This document shows, piece by piece, positions 26,201 through 38,673 of a stretch of DNA of 64,000 bases. Position 1 is the first letter of the stretch. Every line of letters begins with the position of its first letter. A program made the translations under genes and the position numbers. This DNA is from Quillaja saponaria (lineage: Eukaryota > Streptophyta > Magnoliopsida > Fabales > Quillajaceae). The notes beneath the pieces were generated by a model that was not told the origin of the DNA, searched no databases, and saw only the letters and a program-made list of their open reading frames with translations. The DNA is taken from positions 744,001 through 808,000 of the forward strand of contig CM055607.1 in the NCBI GenBank assembly GCA_029379385.1, read 5' to 3'.

Positions 26201-27917
26201 TGTTGTTTCTAGATAAGGGCCCTGAATCAGAAGTCAACAACATGATACTGCTGTTATTATAGAGATATGTAGTTAACAACAATAATGCTTAAGTTCACAT
26301 CAAGCACCTACATGTTGCTAAGGTGTTCATAAATTTTGAAAAGCGATACAGCTACATTGTCCTGCACAATAATAAAAAACTGAATGACATGCATCTATCA
26401 TGTAAATTTGAGCCTTAACCTAAGCAGGAAACAAAAGAAGTTGGACTCCAAACATGAGATAGCTCGCAAATGCAAGTACAACCCTTTCTGGATACTAATA
26501 TTTATAGAACCTAAAAATTTACAATGCAGATTCCTTCAAAGGCCACATCAACAAATGCAACAATTGTCAAGGTACACGACCTCTATTATTACTGGGAACA
26601 AATATCTTTCTGAAATTTTGTCCACAGAATTAAGTGTGCATGCAAACATGCACAGATTTGTGTGCTTAGTCCTGGTGCCTACATTATGCATGATGATGTA
26701 TAATTGAGGAGATATACAAACCTTGAACCTTGTACTTCCATCAGAACCAACATGGCAATAATAGAGATGAGTCTTCTCAGAATCCCACTCACTAGACTGA
26801 AGACACCAAAAACAAACAAAACAAAAACCTAAGAATAAAGAATAAAAACCAACTTTACTAAACAACATTCAATCGGATGTGACCAAAAAAAATAAATTCC
26901 AACCTGCTTTATTAATATGATAGATTCTAGGAACTCAGAGCAAATTTACCAATAGTCGTTCATTTTTGATATCGTGTTGGCCCACTGCTTCCCAAACTCT
27001 AGGCTCAAATTCATGCATTGGCAACTCTTTCAAACTTCTGATCTTGTCTGCGCTTATAGCTTCTTCAGGATTCTTTCTGCAACAATCCAAGAAAAGGTTT
27101 AATGCTCTAAACAACAGTTCTTTCTAGAACAGCGAAAACAAGAAGCACTTACTCGCCAATGTAACTTAATATCAAGAAGGCCTTTCTAAATTCTAACTCT
27201 CCCAACGCTACTATTGCTGGGCTAAAATGAGGTCTTTCCACTCTATCAGAAATCAAACATCGAGGGCTTTGCAGATTCTCTGTGATTTGTGGTTGTGAAA
27301 CAGAAGTACCTGGAGAACCTTCAAAAGGCACCGAAAGAAAAAAAGGTGGTACAATGTTAGTAACACCATAGATTCAACCAGAAGGTGTATGTACCAAATG
27401 CACGCTACTTCTCCATGTTAAAGAACCCGAACAAAAAACTTAGAAGAATCCTTTTTTGGGCAAAATACTAGAAGATATAAAGTAAAATTGGAAAATAATT
27501 GGATTCCAGATGAAATACATACAGTAATGAACAGAGACTTAATCTCATTTTACTGGAAACAAAATTTGAGTGAAAAATTCAGGGAGAAATCAATTTCCCT
27601 CGAGCCAAACGAACATGTTACTTACTTTGCTGACTCATAAGAAAGGATGTTCCCGAAGATCGGTGAGGAGAAACAGTGAAGATCTTTTTAGGGGAATGAC
27701 GAGGCGAATTATTGTTAATCATATAAATGATAAACCCATCAAGACTTCTTTTAATCTTAGTTGATGCGATTTTTGTCAGAATCTCAACAGCCCGTTCTTC
27801 TCCAATCTGAGCAAGTTTCTGTCTCACGACGGGCTCCGGTGGCCTCTGGTTTTGCTCGGCACAAATTCTGGTTATCAACTGCTCGACCGATTGCGGAAGA
27901 GGCTCTTGGTCCGCCAT
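17263..27917 (-). CDS. RDR3/4/5: RNA-dependent RNA polymerase, gamma clade (RDR3/4/5 type)
   Basis: Exons 5'-3': 27626-27917, 27153-27318, 26950-27076, 26722-26796, (26312-26361 doubtful), 26032-26221, 24733-24931, 24546-24633, 24321-24461, 23564-23605, 23377-23409, 23201-23272, 22206-22312, 21978-22126, 21560-21782, 20706-20931, 19232-19386, 18639-18804, 17970-18108, 17648-17802 and 17263-17499. Without the doubtful exon this gives 2982 nt, 993 aa, open throughout, about the length of Arabidopsis RDR3. The catalytic DFDGD is encoded at 20733-20747, after GDEIAGG; DFDGD (not DLDGD) marks the gamma clade. Other hallmarks are HTDGTGFIS, RPSMVKID, LSRNLIALLSYGGVP and FPHYMERD. Family members copy RNA into double-stranded RNA for silencing, but this clade is poorly characterised. 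The fifth exon (DNVAVSLFKIYEHL) looks genuine but reads into TAG before an in-frame donor, so it must be skipped or the gene is defective. Confidence 0.87.
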
Positions 27918-28459
27918 AAAAACTGATCCTTATGTGGATGAGACGAAGAGTAGGAGAATGAAGTAGAAAGATCAGTTTGGAGCTTTTGAATTGATGAAGG
28001 AAAGGCACTTCTATTTTTGGCTCTTGATGGAGGAAAGGCTTTACGAAATATAAGAAAGCACATTTCCCGCCCTTTGGAAAACGCGGGTGTGACTTTACCA
28101 AAAGGAGTCTCCCCAAGTCAAGGATCAGGCCACTGATTGCTTTGGCTGTGGGAAAAGTGTACAGAGGAATAAAATAAAAGGTGTCATGGTCATGTAAAAA
28201 ATCAGCAGTAAAATTTTAAATAATTACTGTTAATAATAAAATCAATTATTATATAATATGTGATTAGTATGCGTAAGTTGATTTATATTTTTTTAAATAA
28301 CTAAATTAAATTAAATTAAAGCTAATCAAAAGTCAAACTTGACGATAAACTTGTTTACGAGTAGTGAAAATTGGTTTTTTGGGCTTAATAAAAATTAGTG
28401 TGCTGCTGTTCTCCCATCTCAAATTCTCAATCGGTTTATATTTACCATATTGAATATAT
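27918..28459. other. RDR upstream region
   Basis: About 0.5 kb upstream of the minus-strand RDR start. It is pyrimidine-rich just above the ATG (a plausible leader), then very AT-rich with 'aaattaaattaaattaaa' near 28300. The equivalent DNA at 58965-59455 is visibly more diverged and carries indels. No gene was seen. Confidence 0.4.
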
Positions 28460-28763
28460 GTTTTTGTCGAGATTCTGTTATTTTTTCTGTAGAGATTTGG
28501 AGTATCACCTTCCTTGCTTGTTAAGTTTAGTGGGTCGGCTAGCTTTATTGCCCTGTCCCTACACACCTTTTGCAGGCATATACTCCTTTTTGCGGTAAAG
28601 CCTAAAGTTTTCTCATTCTGGTGACATAAAGACTCCCCACTAAAAAACTCCAGCTAAGAGTCTGGGCCCGGCGCAATTGTGCTGCCCGACCGCTAAACTT
28701 CTCAAGCAAGGAAGGGGATACTCCAAATCTCTACTAAAAAGAAAAAATCTTGAACAAAAACGA
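28460..28763. repeat. Inverted repeat with about 79-nt arms upstream of the RDR gene
   Basis: Arm 1 (28460-28538) and arm 2 (28685-28763) are reverse complements with a few mismatches. Exact core runs include 'gtagagatttggagtatc' and 'ccttccttgcttg'. About 146 bp of unrelated sequence lies between them. The arm ends 'gtttttgt' and 'acaaaaac' give a MITE or foldback shape; no clear target duplication was found. The RDR copy at 59 kb keeps only the outer ends, with the inner arms and loop missing. Confidence 0.8.
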
Positions 28764-29336
28764 CAGTAATTTCCAAACAACCCTGAATACAATCAAAATT
28801 ATCCAGACTACGGATAGGCAATTTCCCTGAGAACAGGAGGAAAATTCGTATATATAAATATAAATTATATATAATTATATAAGCAATGCGGGAATAGTTT
28901 TTTATTTTTTATTTAGCATTTTTGATAAGCAGTGCAGGAATAGTTCTGGATAGACAATATGGTCAACCCCTCTTCAAATTAGAATTCAGAGTCAAAAATA
29001 CATACTGGATTGACTACATAATGTAATTAAAATATTATGACATTTTCACTTTGCCCTTCCAAAACAGATGAGATACAGCCACTAGTTGCCCGTCTGACTT
29101 AATTTCTACGAATCTCCAACTTGCAGCATCTCCAAGATCAACTATTTCCTGAAATGATATACAAGATGATGAAGGGCAGTACTAACTGCTGGTTCCACTT
29201 TTGGATTCATACTTCACAGTTTGCTGCATCATTCACAAGCATCCCATTGACATGAAATTGGGGATGCACACTTGTGGACGGTATCAGGAATTTCATAACA
29301 CTAAGACCAGAATTTTGCCGTGGAGCAGCTTATCAA

Positions 29337-32300
29337 TCATGGTAACGTAGGGTTAGCAAGTCCCATAGATTCTGCAACTTCTCTATCAGCGAAATTGTCA
29401 GCTTGTTCCTACATTGGAAATAAAACAAAATCTGAGTCATCAATTAGATCTAGATGGTTTTATTTATCTAGTTTTTCAATTTTACAATCTGATAAATTCC
29501 TGCCTTGGGTCAATGCCAATAGAGGAGAAAGCATTTATGAAGCCGACCCAACTAATTTGACATATTTAAAACTTCGTTGAGTTGAATTTAGATAAATTCC
29601 TAAACTGTGGTATACAAGGACAAGGTGGTTTAGTGGGGTCAGTTCAAGATTTAATTCTAACTGAAGCCACTTGAAGTAGGCAGGTGTTAGACTGGGATAT
29701 TTCCTTTTTCCACTTATAAGTAATTGTATTTTAACAGAAGGCTAAGGGGCAGGAGCTACACTGGGAGTGTTTTCATTGATAAGTGATGATACTCTAATGG
29801 GGCACAACCATGCAAGATGGTGAAGAGCAGTATACCAAAGGGACATCACTGGTATGCTACTTTACTGGCCACCAGATTCTCTTCCATGTTTGCTTAACGT
29901 GACATAAATAAATCCTTTTTCATATGTCCTGTGTTTCATTTGCCAACTTTCCTGCTTTCATTTCTCTCCAGTTCATTGCCTTACCATGAATAGAAGTATT
30001 CTACCCACAAAAATGCAAAGCAGATAAACCTATTCACATCTATTATCAAATCACCAACATCCAGCAATTATTCACAAGCATCCAAATATCCATACCTGAA
30101 GCCGATGCAAAAGATACATCAAGAAGAGGTGTACAAACACCTGCACATAATTTCTTATGGTTATCAAGCAATTTAGATCCTTTCATCACTCTATCTTAGC
30201 TATCTGGCTTTCTGTTAACAAAACAAACAGTTCCTACCAGATAGCAAAATAGGATAACTCGAGCTGTTGGATATCGCCAGAGGAATCTTGTGGCCCTAAC
30301 AGCCCCCGAGTCTAATAGTTTTGCTGCCTTTTGCAACTGCATGGGCAAGTTAACATAAATAAAAGCTAATAAGAAATAAGAATGCCTGAAATATGTAAGC
30401 GCTGTACCTGTACACTTGCACCAGCCATATGACGGTGATGTAAAGGAAGAGGCCTGAAAATGTTACTCTCTTAGATACTTTGCAAACATTACAAATAGGG
30501 AATGGAAAATTAGATGAAGTTGCCACACACACAGAAACAAACTAGGGAACATGTTTGATGAGTAACCAATCAGAGGTAGGACAAGACTTAATAGAAAGAG
30601 GTAAATAGAAGAGTAAGAAAATGATCGAGGAACATAAAGTGAAGATTAAAGATATATAGGACAGTAGTATGCTGCACCACAGATGTAGCTACATATTTTT
30701 AACATTCATATAGTCAGAGAAGAATGTACTCGAGTGCTTTTATTTCAGTCTCATCCTCCCAAGATGATGATGCCCGGCGGGAAACTCTACTTCTTTCAGC
30801 TTCAACCTGTGTGACATAGCAGAATACTGTAAGAGAAATACAGGGTTAAAGAAGATTGAAAAAGAAAAATGAACTCCAAATTAGAGATGAATTTTAGTCA
30901 GAACACAAGGAAGCCAAATTTGCCCAATTACACCAATCACAGACCTGTTCTTCTTGAAGACGCTTTAGTTCCTTCTCCAGTTGAAACTCTGCTGCAGATT
31001 TTTCACTAGCCATTGTTTCTAACTGTGTTTGCTTGTAGTACTGGGATCAAGATAACAAAAATAAGTACATAACATAATTGGATACAGTAAGTGTGAAATT
31101 TAACTAGAGCATGAATTACCAAAAGGTCTGTTAGTTCTCTGTAGCGCTTCTCTAGCTCCATATGCTCCTGATTTTGAGAAATAAAAAATGCTAAGTACAA
31201 GTTGCACAGAGAATTCATCATACAACAAAGGGTAGTCAAAGAATTCATATACAGAGATACCATATGAAAATATGTAAAGTGAAAGTTTACAGGTATTGTG
31301 ATGGAATTTAAAGTTTGTGGTTATCATCATAAAGGTAATACTGAGAACAGTCCTTTATGCATGATGGAAAATGACCTTTTTAAATATGTCATATGACAGG
31401 GAAGGTCTGGATTTGGAAAGTTTCTCCATGTTGCCCTTTTAACTCAACTCAACTAAGCTTTAAATTCCAAAATTGTTGCCCTTGTACAGATTAAAATTAT
31501 GATTCCTTCGCACTTTAAGACAATATTTATTTTTAAAGCATCCGGATGGCCAATTGACCACCTGCCTTTTATCGTGAAGATATGGCTAAACATAACTTGG
31601 TTACACAGCCCTCGTTTTCATTCGCCGCATATGTAAAAATACTTAGACAAATCCCCAGGTGAAACCTTTTACTTAGAGTTAGGTATACTTTATATTCTGA
31701 AGTGTGATTTAATTTTTGAAAAATTTTATAACTCCTATTAATACTCGGGTAACTGTTTCAAAAATACTTGGGTAATTGGTATGCTTGACAAGAATTGATA
31801 CTGAATAACTGATTAAACAGCAAGAAGGTAATGTGGCCTAAAACATGATTGTTAATACGACCAGTAGTAAAGCCAATAGCTACAAATTTCCAGTGGCGAT
31901 CTTCAGAAAAGACAAGCTCGATCTCTATCAAAAACTATTGACAAACAGACATTTGGGAGAAATTTAGCATCCAAGAAAATGGCACAAGTCATTGGCCTTT
32001 TCCATTCCATGCTTTTCAATAAGTAGCAATTATATTGGACGGGTAGTTTTCATGCTCATTTGGAGCGGAAAATCAGAAGAGTTGTGTCCTTGACTATGGA
32101 GGTAAGGATATTCTTGAAAATAAGAGGGGAATTCATAAAGATTAGAATCATATTATCAAATGAAGCAGGGATGTAGATGCATCATAGTCTTACCTGACGT
32201 GAATAATGCTCACCATCCCTCTTCATAGCAGCCATTTCAACCCTCATCTTTTGCACTTCAGCCTGAAAACAGACATATGAACTATGCTTGCAGACTCAAA

Positions 32301-35300
32301 AACTTTCATGCAAAACAATAGATCCCTATCTAAGTAACAAGTAACAGCATCATCAACTGATAAGTAAATATCGCATGCCTCCAATGAAGAAAGCTTGCTT
32401 TCAGCATCTCTCTGACCCTGGTGTGTGCGTTCCACTTCTTCCTGCCATGCCTGCATCTTAACATTTGAAACTTACAAGTGATTATTTATATGTCTATCAG
32501 AATGAATAACTTTTATTAATATAAATTGCATCCCCATTCTCTAGAACCTATTGCCATGAGCCTTCTTTTATGTAACACTTTATACAAGATCAGTGTTCCA
32601 GAAAACTAGCAACAGAAAAGAGTTTAATTATGCATACATAGCAATATTGTATCATCAGATAAGTAACAAATCAAGCTTATGATTTGGATGATCATTTAAC
32701 AGGCCAACAGACATCTTATATTCGATGAAGAAAATCACAAGAAAGAAATAGTTATTTTACTCCAAAAAAGTGTTTCTTCAAACAAGTTCAGTATTAGTCA
32801 AAGAGGTATACACTGTTAGGATTTATCATTCAAGAATATTGGAGAGTTGGAGTAGAGCCCATTAAAATCATTCTCAGGGAGAAGCGAAGTAGATATTGGT
32901 GACTTAAGAAAGTATGCCATATAACGAGTCTTCATTTTGTGGCATGAAAAATAAAAACGCCCTTCTGCAATTGAAGACAAAAGTTGACAATGTTAGCTGC
33001 ATGAAATATACCTGAATCACTTGATTTGCCTCATCTGGTGATTTCTTTTGTCCATGGCGAGCATGAGCTTCCATATCTTGCATTTCTTGATTTAATGATG
33101 CGCATTCAACCTGATGGAAGTAGTATATTGCTATATTTGAACTGTTTTTCATTCTCAAAATGGCACACAAGCTCCATTCAGAAGAATGGTAAACAATGTT
33201 CTTATATACCTCAAGCACTGCCACCTTCTGCTTAAGTTCTGCTGCCTTCGATGTCCTCTCATCCACTATTCTCTGAAAAGAAAAGCAATTATCAGTATTC
33301 AACAAGTGTGGTATATACATCAAGGTGAGTGATGGGTATATGATTCTCCAGGTTACTGGAAAAGGAAAAATCTGCGTTATTGTCCTTGTGGTAGATAACT
33401 CCAAGCTACAGGATGGCAATGGACTGGATCAAGGCTGACCTGACTCGATCCAATCATGATCCAAAGACACATAGAATCAAATCCAATCTAACCAAATAGG
33501 ATCAATGGACTATGATGGATAAATCTGACTGACCCATTTTCCCAGTTGTTCACGCTTTAAAATTTTTATATTAGTCAAAATGGAAGCTAAATGTAAGCCA
33601 AAATAAACTAATCAATTTATTTTCAAAATATTATTTTAGTAAATTATCTAAAGTTCAATAGGCAATTATGGATAATAAATCATAAATGTTTTGTTTTTTT
33701 AGTCAATTTCCTTATATAGACCAGTAACAACTATTTAAGTAAATAATTAATAAAATTTTCTAGATTCATAAAATTGAGTTTGAAAAGAAAAGAAGAAAAA
33801 AAGAATCAGCTCTACTTAAATTTTTTAAAATTTTCTTATATAGATTTATACAAACTATTTAAGTAAATTTTTTTTGATTATTCTTGATATTAATCTAAAT
33901 TACTTTTGGTTTTCATTTTTTCTATTTAGTCAACTCTTGATATTATTCTTTTATTTTATTATATAGAATTGTACAATTTATAATACATCAAGCAAACAAA
34001 TATAGAAAAGCTTAATTAAATTTGCCAGAGAAAAAAAAAAAAAAAAAGATGGATCAGTGGATGACCCGACCTGATTTATTGCCATCACTACTTCAGGCAA
34101 CATATTTCAAGATTATCTTAAAGAAAGGAAAGGCCTTGAATGTTGAATTTGTACAAAAGAACTAAAAGAAAAGCAACGTAAAAGAATCAATAGCAAATTA
34201 ACAAATCAGATATGAACATATGATGCCGAGTGAAAATCTAATTTCATTAGCAAGGCAAATTTGGACAGAACCTTAGCAGTGAAAGAGAACTTTTCTTACT
34301 TCCAACAGGTTGGAAACCACATAGCTATTCTATAGTCAGAACAATCAAGTTTAGCATGACAGAAACAATCTAAAATTTTAGATCACGACAATCATTTGAT
34401 ATTTTACCTTCAGATTCCATGTACAGAACACAAATAGTAGGATCTTACGTTCAGATTCCAGTACATTTTGAGAAGAAAACTGCTGAAACTAAAAGCAATA
34501 TCCAGCAATGGGGCACAACTATATGTGCATAACAACTTTTCAAGGAAATGAAAAAACTGGATTCAAGACTATGGATTGGCTACAACAATTGATACCCCTA
34601 TCAGAGGTAACTAGAAATAATTAGTATCTGGAAAAAGAAAAAACAAACAACAGTAAGATTGGAAAATATCTGTGATGCCAACATCTAGTAAGCATATCCA
34701 TCATTTCCTTGTCAATTCATAATTAAACTAAGCATCTGTACCAATCATATGAGGAAACCACAATCACAATGTGCATATCTAATAGAGTCACTCATGATAT
34801 TGAGTTATGAGTTACAGCATGGTCGGTGCTTACATTACCTGGATCCTTGCAAGTGCTGTAGATGCATCAAGAGCTCTATGTTCCAGTTCCACTTCCCTTT
34901 CCATCGCAGCCTGTATTACCAAATACAGAATTATAACAGCACGAGTTGAAAACAGACAAGCACAAGAAATTGAAAATTCTAGGTTTAGACCATTTTGGTA
35001 GCATTATGAGCAGCACGCTCTTCTTCTGCTCTGCGTTCTACAGAAGCTAGTTCCTCTCGCAGCGCCTGATTAAGAAAATGTTTTTTTATGAATTGAAAGA
35101 TCTCATAATATAAATGACATCTAGGGAACTGAATAAGGATGTTACAGGAAATGAAGAACAGGTAACCTGCATCATCCTTGTCTCTGTTAATTCTCTATTT
35201 CTCATCATAGACTCCATGCTTGCCTGATATAAAACTATCAGTGTTACCAAAGCTGCAGCTAAATGAAAATACAAGAGAAGAACATGCATATATGATTAGT

Positions 35301-38300
35301 AGAAAAAGAAGACAGGCTAAAGAACAAATGTAGGTACATAAAGAAGTAATCGCTAAGGAAACAACACATGACTCAACCAAAAGAATCTCTTAGCTAAGGG
35401 GTTTCCTCTCCCCTACTTGATTTGGAACACCATGTGAATTGAATTAGACAATAGCTGAATGAGAAATTTACTTCTAAGGTGAACCAGAAAATCTTGACAA
35501 GTGGTTTTATGTCTATGCTACATGCAGTGAATACATACATTTCATGGCTATATATTGAACCAATATAACTAACAGGAAGTGGTTATTTAGAAATGAAAAG
35601 GAAAATTTCCAGCAAGATTACTTTTCCATGAATAAACATCTTAAGTGTAATGAACCTGCAAAGACGCTAGATTTCCCTCTGATGTTGCAGCCTGTCTCTT
35701 AACTACATCCATAGAATTGACAAGGGCCTCAATCTCAGAGTTCTTTGCTGCCAAGGCCCCAGCCATCTTTGATTCTACTCTTGTCACTTCACTTTTATAT
35801 TCAGCAAGATCATTCTGTAGCTGCTTTATGTGAGCTTCATATGATTTACTTATCTCTCTCTGTTACAATAGTAATTTAAATTAGTGAAAAAACACTTGTA
35901 ACTCATTTGCAAAGGATTAACTTCTAATCTTCTATTCCTTCAAATGGTCCAGAAATTTCACCTCTGCAACGAGAAGTTCCTCTAACTGAGCATTCTCTGA
36001 TTTGTATTCTTGAAGACGAGATGATAGTCCAGCACAAACCTGAAAATCAATAACAAAAGTATCAGCAGGGCAGGCAACAGAAGACAATCAAGAAAATCTA
36101 TTAGGGGACCCCGGGACAGAATCTATGATTCAGTGAACAAGATTCTTACCCGAGCTAACCTTGCCTCTTTAGACTGGCCAGAAGAATTTGCCGTCTTAAG
36201 CAGTCCTTGAGCCTATGAAGCAACTAAAAGAACTAGTCAATAGAAACTCCAAATAGATGCAACAATATCCATCTTTTGAACAAACAAATTACATACTTCT
36301 CTCATATAATAAATAATTGTTACCTCTTCCAGTTGATCCTGTACTTTCATGGGGAAAGTACCAGCTTCATGTTCCTGATGGCTCTTTTGATTGACAACGG
36401 GTTCAACCTTTACATCCTCATCTTTCATTTCATGGTCACTGTTAGAAGTGGAATCAGTAATTACAGATTCAAATCTCTCTTGCTCTATCTTTAAAGTAGT
36501 ATCTCCATCTCCAGATTCAATAGTCTGACCAGCATCAATGGGATGATCATCAGTGGAGGCTTCAACTCCTTTGGCAGGTGGACAAGCTGATCCCTCGTGA
36601 ACCTTTGAAGCATTCTCATTGCGAAGATCACCATTTGCAGATAATGTCACAGCTCCAGCTTCCGTATTGCTTTCCACAGCTTCAACATTATCAGTATCAT
36701 GTTTATCAACGTCGTTTGTTAGCATTTCTACTAAAGGTGTTCCTAACAACGGTGAAGATCTCTCAGTGTTGTGTTGCTGCTCATCATTTCTGTGAACTGT
36801 GGGTTCAGATGTAGTCCCATCTTTTGCATCTGAAATAGGAGCCTTATTTTTCCCAGATGTCACATCTACTGGTGCCATTACAGTATTTTCTACTATCAAA
36901 GATGCAATTTTAACCAGTTCCTTTTGATCCTGTGAAAGAATACTGTGAGAAAGACATGTCTAATGTGAAATATTATAAAAACACTACCCATGCATGCATA
37001 AGTACACAGGAAATACCTTTGATTTTGACTTTGACTTCTTTCCTTGAGTTCCTTGCCCATTCGAAGCTAATTTTAAGAAAAGTAAAAAGGAAAATGTTCA
37101 ATTTAGAAGGTGAAGAGCACTTATGGCTGAGACATTTTATAATGAAATAATTCGTTGAGAAGAATGGTGGCAATGATATATAGGGTAGATATGGGCTATG
37201 TTGCTTGGACACACTTAGATCCAACAGTCTACTGATACGTGTCCAGATGTCACTGCAACCATCAGGCCCCTGACATTTTAGTCTTTCATACTAATTGAAA
37301 GTAAACTGATAGACAGATTCAAGTTTTGGTCCAACAACCAGACATTGAGAAAGACTTGAACTCTTAAATAAAAGTCAAATAGAATCAAAATATCAACCTG
37401 GAGACTTAGAATCTGATTGCTCATCCGCCAAGTCAGTGACAACCAGTTTAGCCCTTCGATCTACAACCTCAAATAGATCTGGCCCAAAAACAATTATTAA
37501 ATTTCAGATTCCAAAATTATAGATTAACATGTACATAGACACAAGCTCTCATGCACATACACATACACATACACATACATTCGGAGATATATGACCAAAA
37601 TGGAAAGAAGCAAACAGAAAGAAAATTCCTAGCCAAGACTACAGATAACTGATGACATCTATTAAATGGAAACTTTATGGAGAGAATTTACGAAAAGCCG
37701 ATACGCCTTGTATTTCTTTATGAGATAAGCTCACAAAAATAAGATTTTCTTCTTTTAAGATGAAAGAAAGGAATAAGACATTATATTCAGCTATTCTCTT
37801 CAAGAATTTGACACAGTGGATACATTAATTAGGGAAAAAGAAAAAGAAAAAAGAAAAAAAATAAATAGTAGATTCCAAGGAGGTATCGTTTGATGTAAGT
37901 AGCTTTCACTAGTTTCTTTCCTACATTGCCTTTCCTTCAGATAGCTTCAATACTGTGCACTGCTTCATGTTTAATCAACTGACAACATTAATATTTTCTT
38001 GCAGGAACTGTGCACATTTGCATGAATTGCCATTTCAAGGTATAAGACTATTTGTTTCCCAAAATTACAAGTGAAGAATCTGATCAAGGTTCTCTAAATT
38101 AAGTTCCAGTCCATATTAGACAACTACAAAAATCTTTGGGATTCCACAACACAACATAGTCAACAAAATAAAAAATCAACCAAATAGGTGTGTTCACTAA
38201 ATTAATCAGCTCTGTTCCACTAAATACAATTATCAGAGAATAACCTAAAACTTACATAATGAAAAACGAAAATGCGCATCAATAATAATAATAATCAAAT

Positions 38301-38373
38301 AAAAGAGCTAAGGAACCAACGACGTAGAAGCTGCAAGATCCATACCTTCTGCGGCTTTGAGCCACGATGCCAT
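29337..38373 (-). CDS. GC1: Golgin-84 / Golgin candidate 1 (Golgi coiled-coil membrane protein)
   Basis: Twenty-one exons, 5'-3': 38346-38373, 37398-37478, 37017-37066, 36324-36929, 36150-36212, 35962-36039, 35656-35859, 35167-35223, 34991-35065, 34839-34910, 33210-33272, 33012-33110, 32379-32456, 32194-32262, 31120-31167, 30945-31040, 30730-30806, 30408-30453, 30238-30336, 30096-30140 and 29337-29408. The total is 2106 nt, 701 aa, close to Arabidopsis GC1 (about 707). The start MASWLKAAEDLFEVVDRRAK is diagnostic. A variable acidic region (about 55-255) precedes a long coiled coil (about 260-620). A C-terminal membrane anchor (about 650-675, VILFCYLVFVHLFLMYLLH) ends the protein. Golgin-84 proteins tether transport vesicles at Golgi rims. 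All exon phases agree. Exon 13 ends GAG followed by GC, a non-canonical GC-AG intron. The duplicate at 60-61 kb has lost nearly the whole gene, so this is the only working copy visible here. Confidence 0.95.
33410..34090. mobile_element. Possible hAT-type MITE in a GC1 intron
   Basis: The intron between exons 10 and 11 holds a block bounded by 'gatggcaatggactggatc' on the left and, read inward from the right, 'gatggcaataaatcaggtcg'. These are inverted ends of about 9 exact bp with further partial matches around 'ggatc/gggtc'. The interior is AT-rich and without ORFs. No clean target duplication was seen, so the boundaries are approximate. Confidence 0.4.
37551..37580. repeat. (ACACAT)n-type microsatellite in GC1 intron 1
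   Basis: About five units of a 6-bp 'acatac' motif in the first GC1 intron. It has no evident function but is a usable length-polymorphism site. Confidence 0.7.
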
Positions 38374-38673
38374 TGGAGAAAAACTTTAAGTCGGATCTAA
38401 TCCGATTCTTTCACTGCCTTAAAAATCGAGCAGTTGAGCTTCCATGAACCAATGGGGAAGACAATCAACACGACGTCGTAGAAATTCAGGTAGCTTCAAT
38501 ATAAAGCTCAAAGAGTTTGGTTGAAGATATGCAAAATGATCAAATCGTTTTGTTAGTGTTAGCCTGCATTTTAAGCACCGAATCGTTTTACCTCATAATG
38601 CAGTCGTTAGTTATGGAGGACCGAAGAGGTTGTGTTTGTTTTGTGCTTGTGCAGGTGTTACGAATAAAATTGA

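Noticed and set aside
29620..29690. tRNA-like stretch ('gtggtttagtgg' and 'gttcaag')
   Set aside because: It lies inside the last GC1 intron, and no cloverleaf with proper acceptor and anticodon stems can be drawn. It is conserved in the duplicate only because all of that intron is.
36578..36814. Open frames opposite the large GC1 exon
   Set aside because: Antisense shadows of a long real exon (36324-36929).
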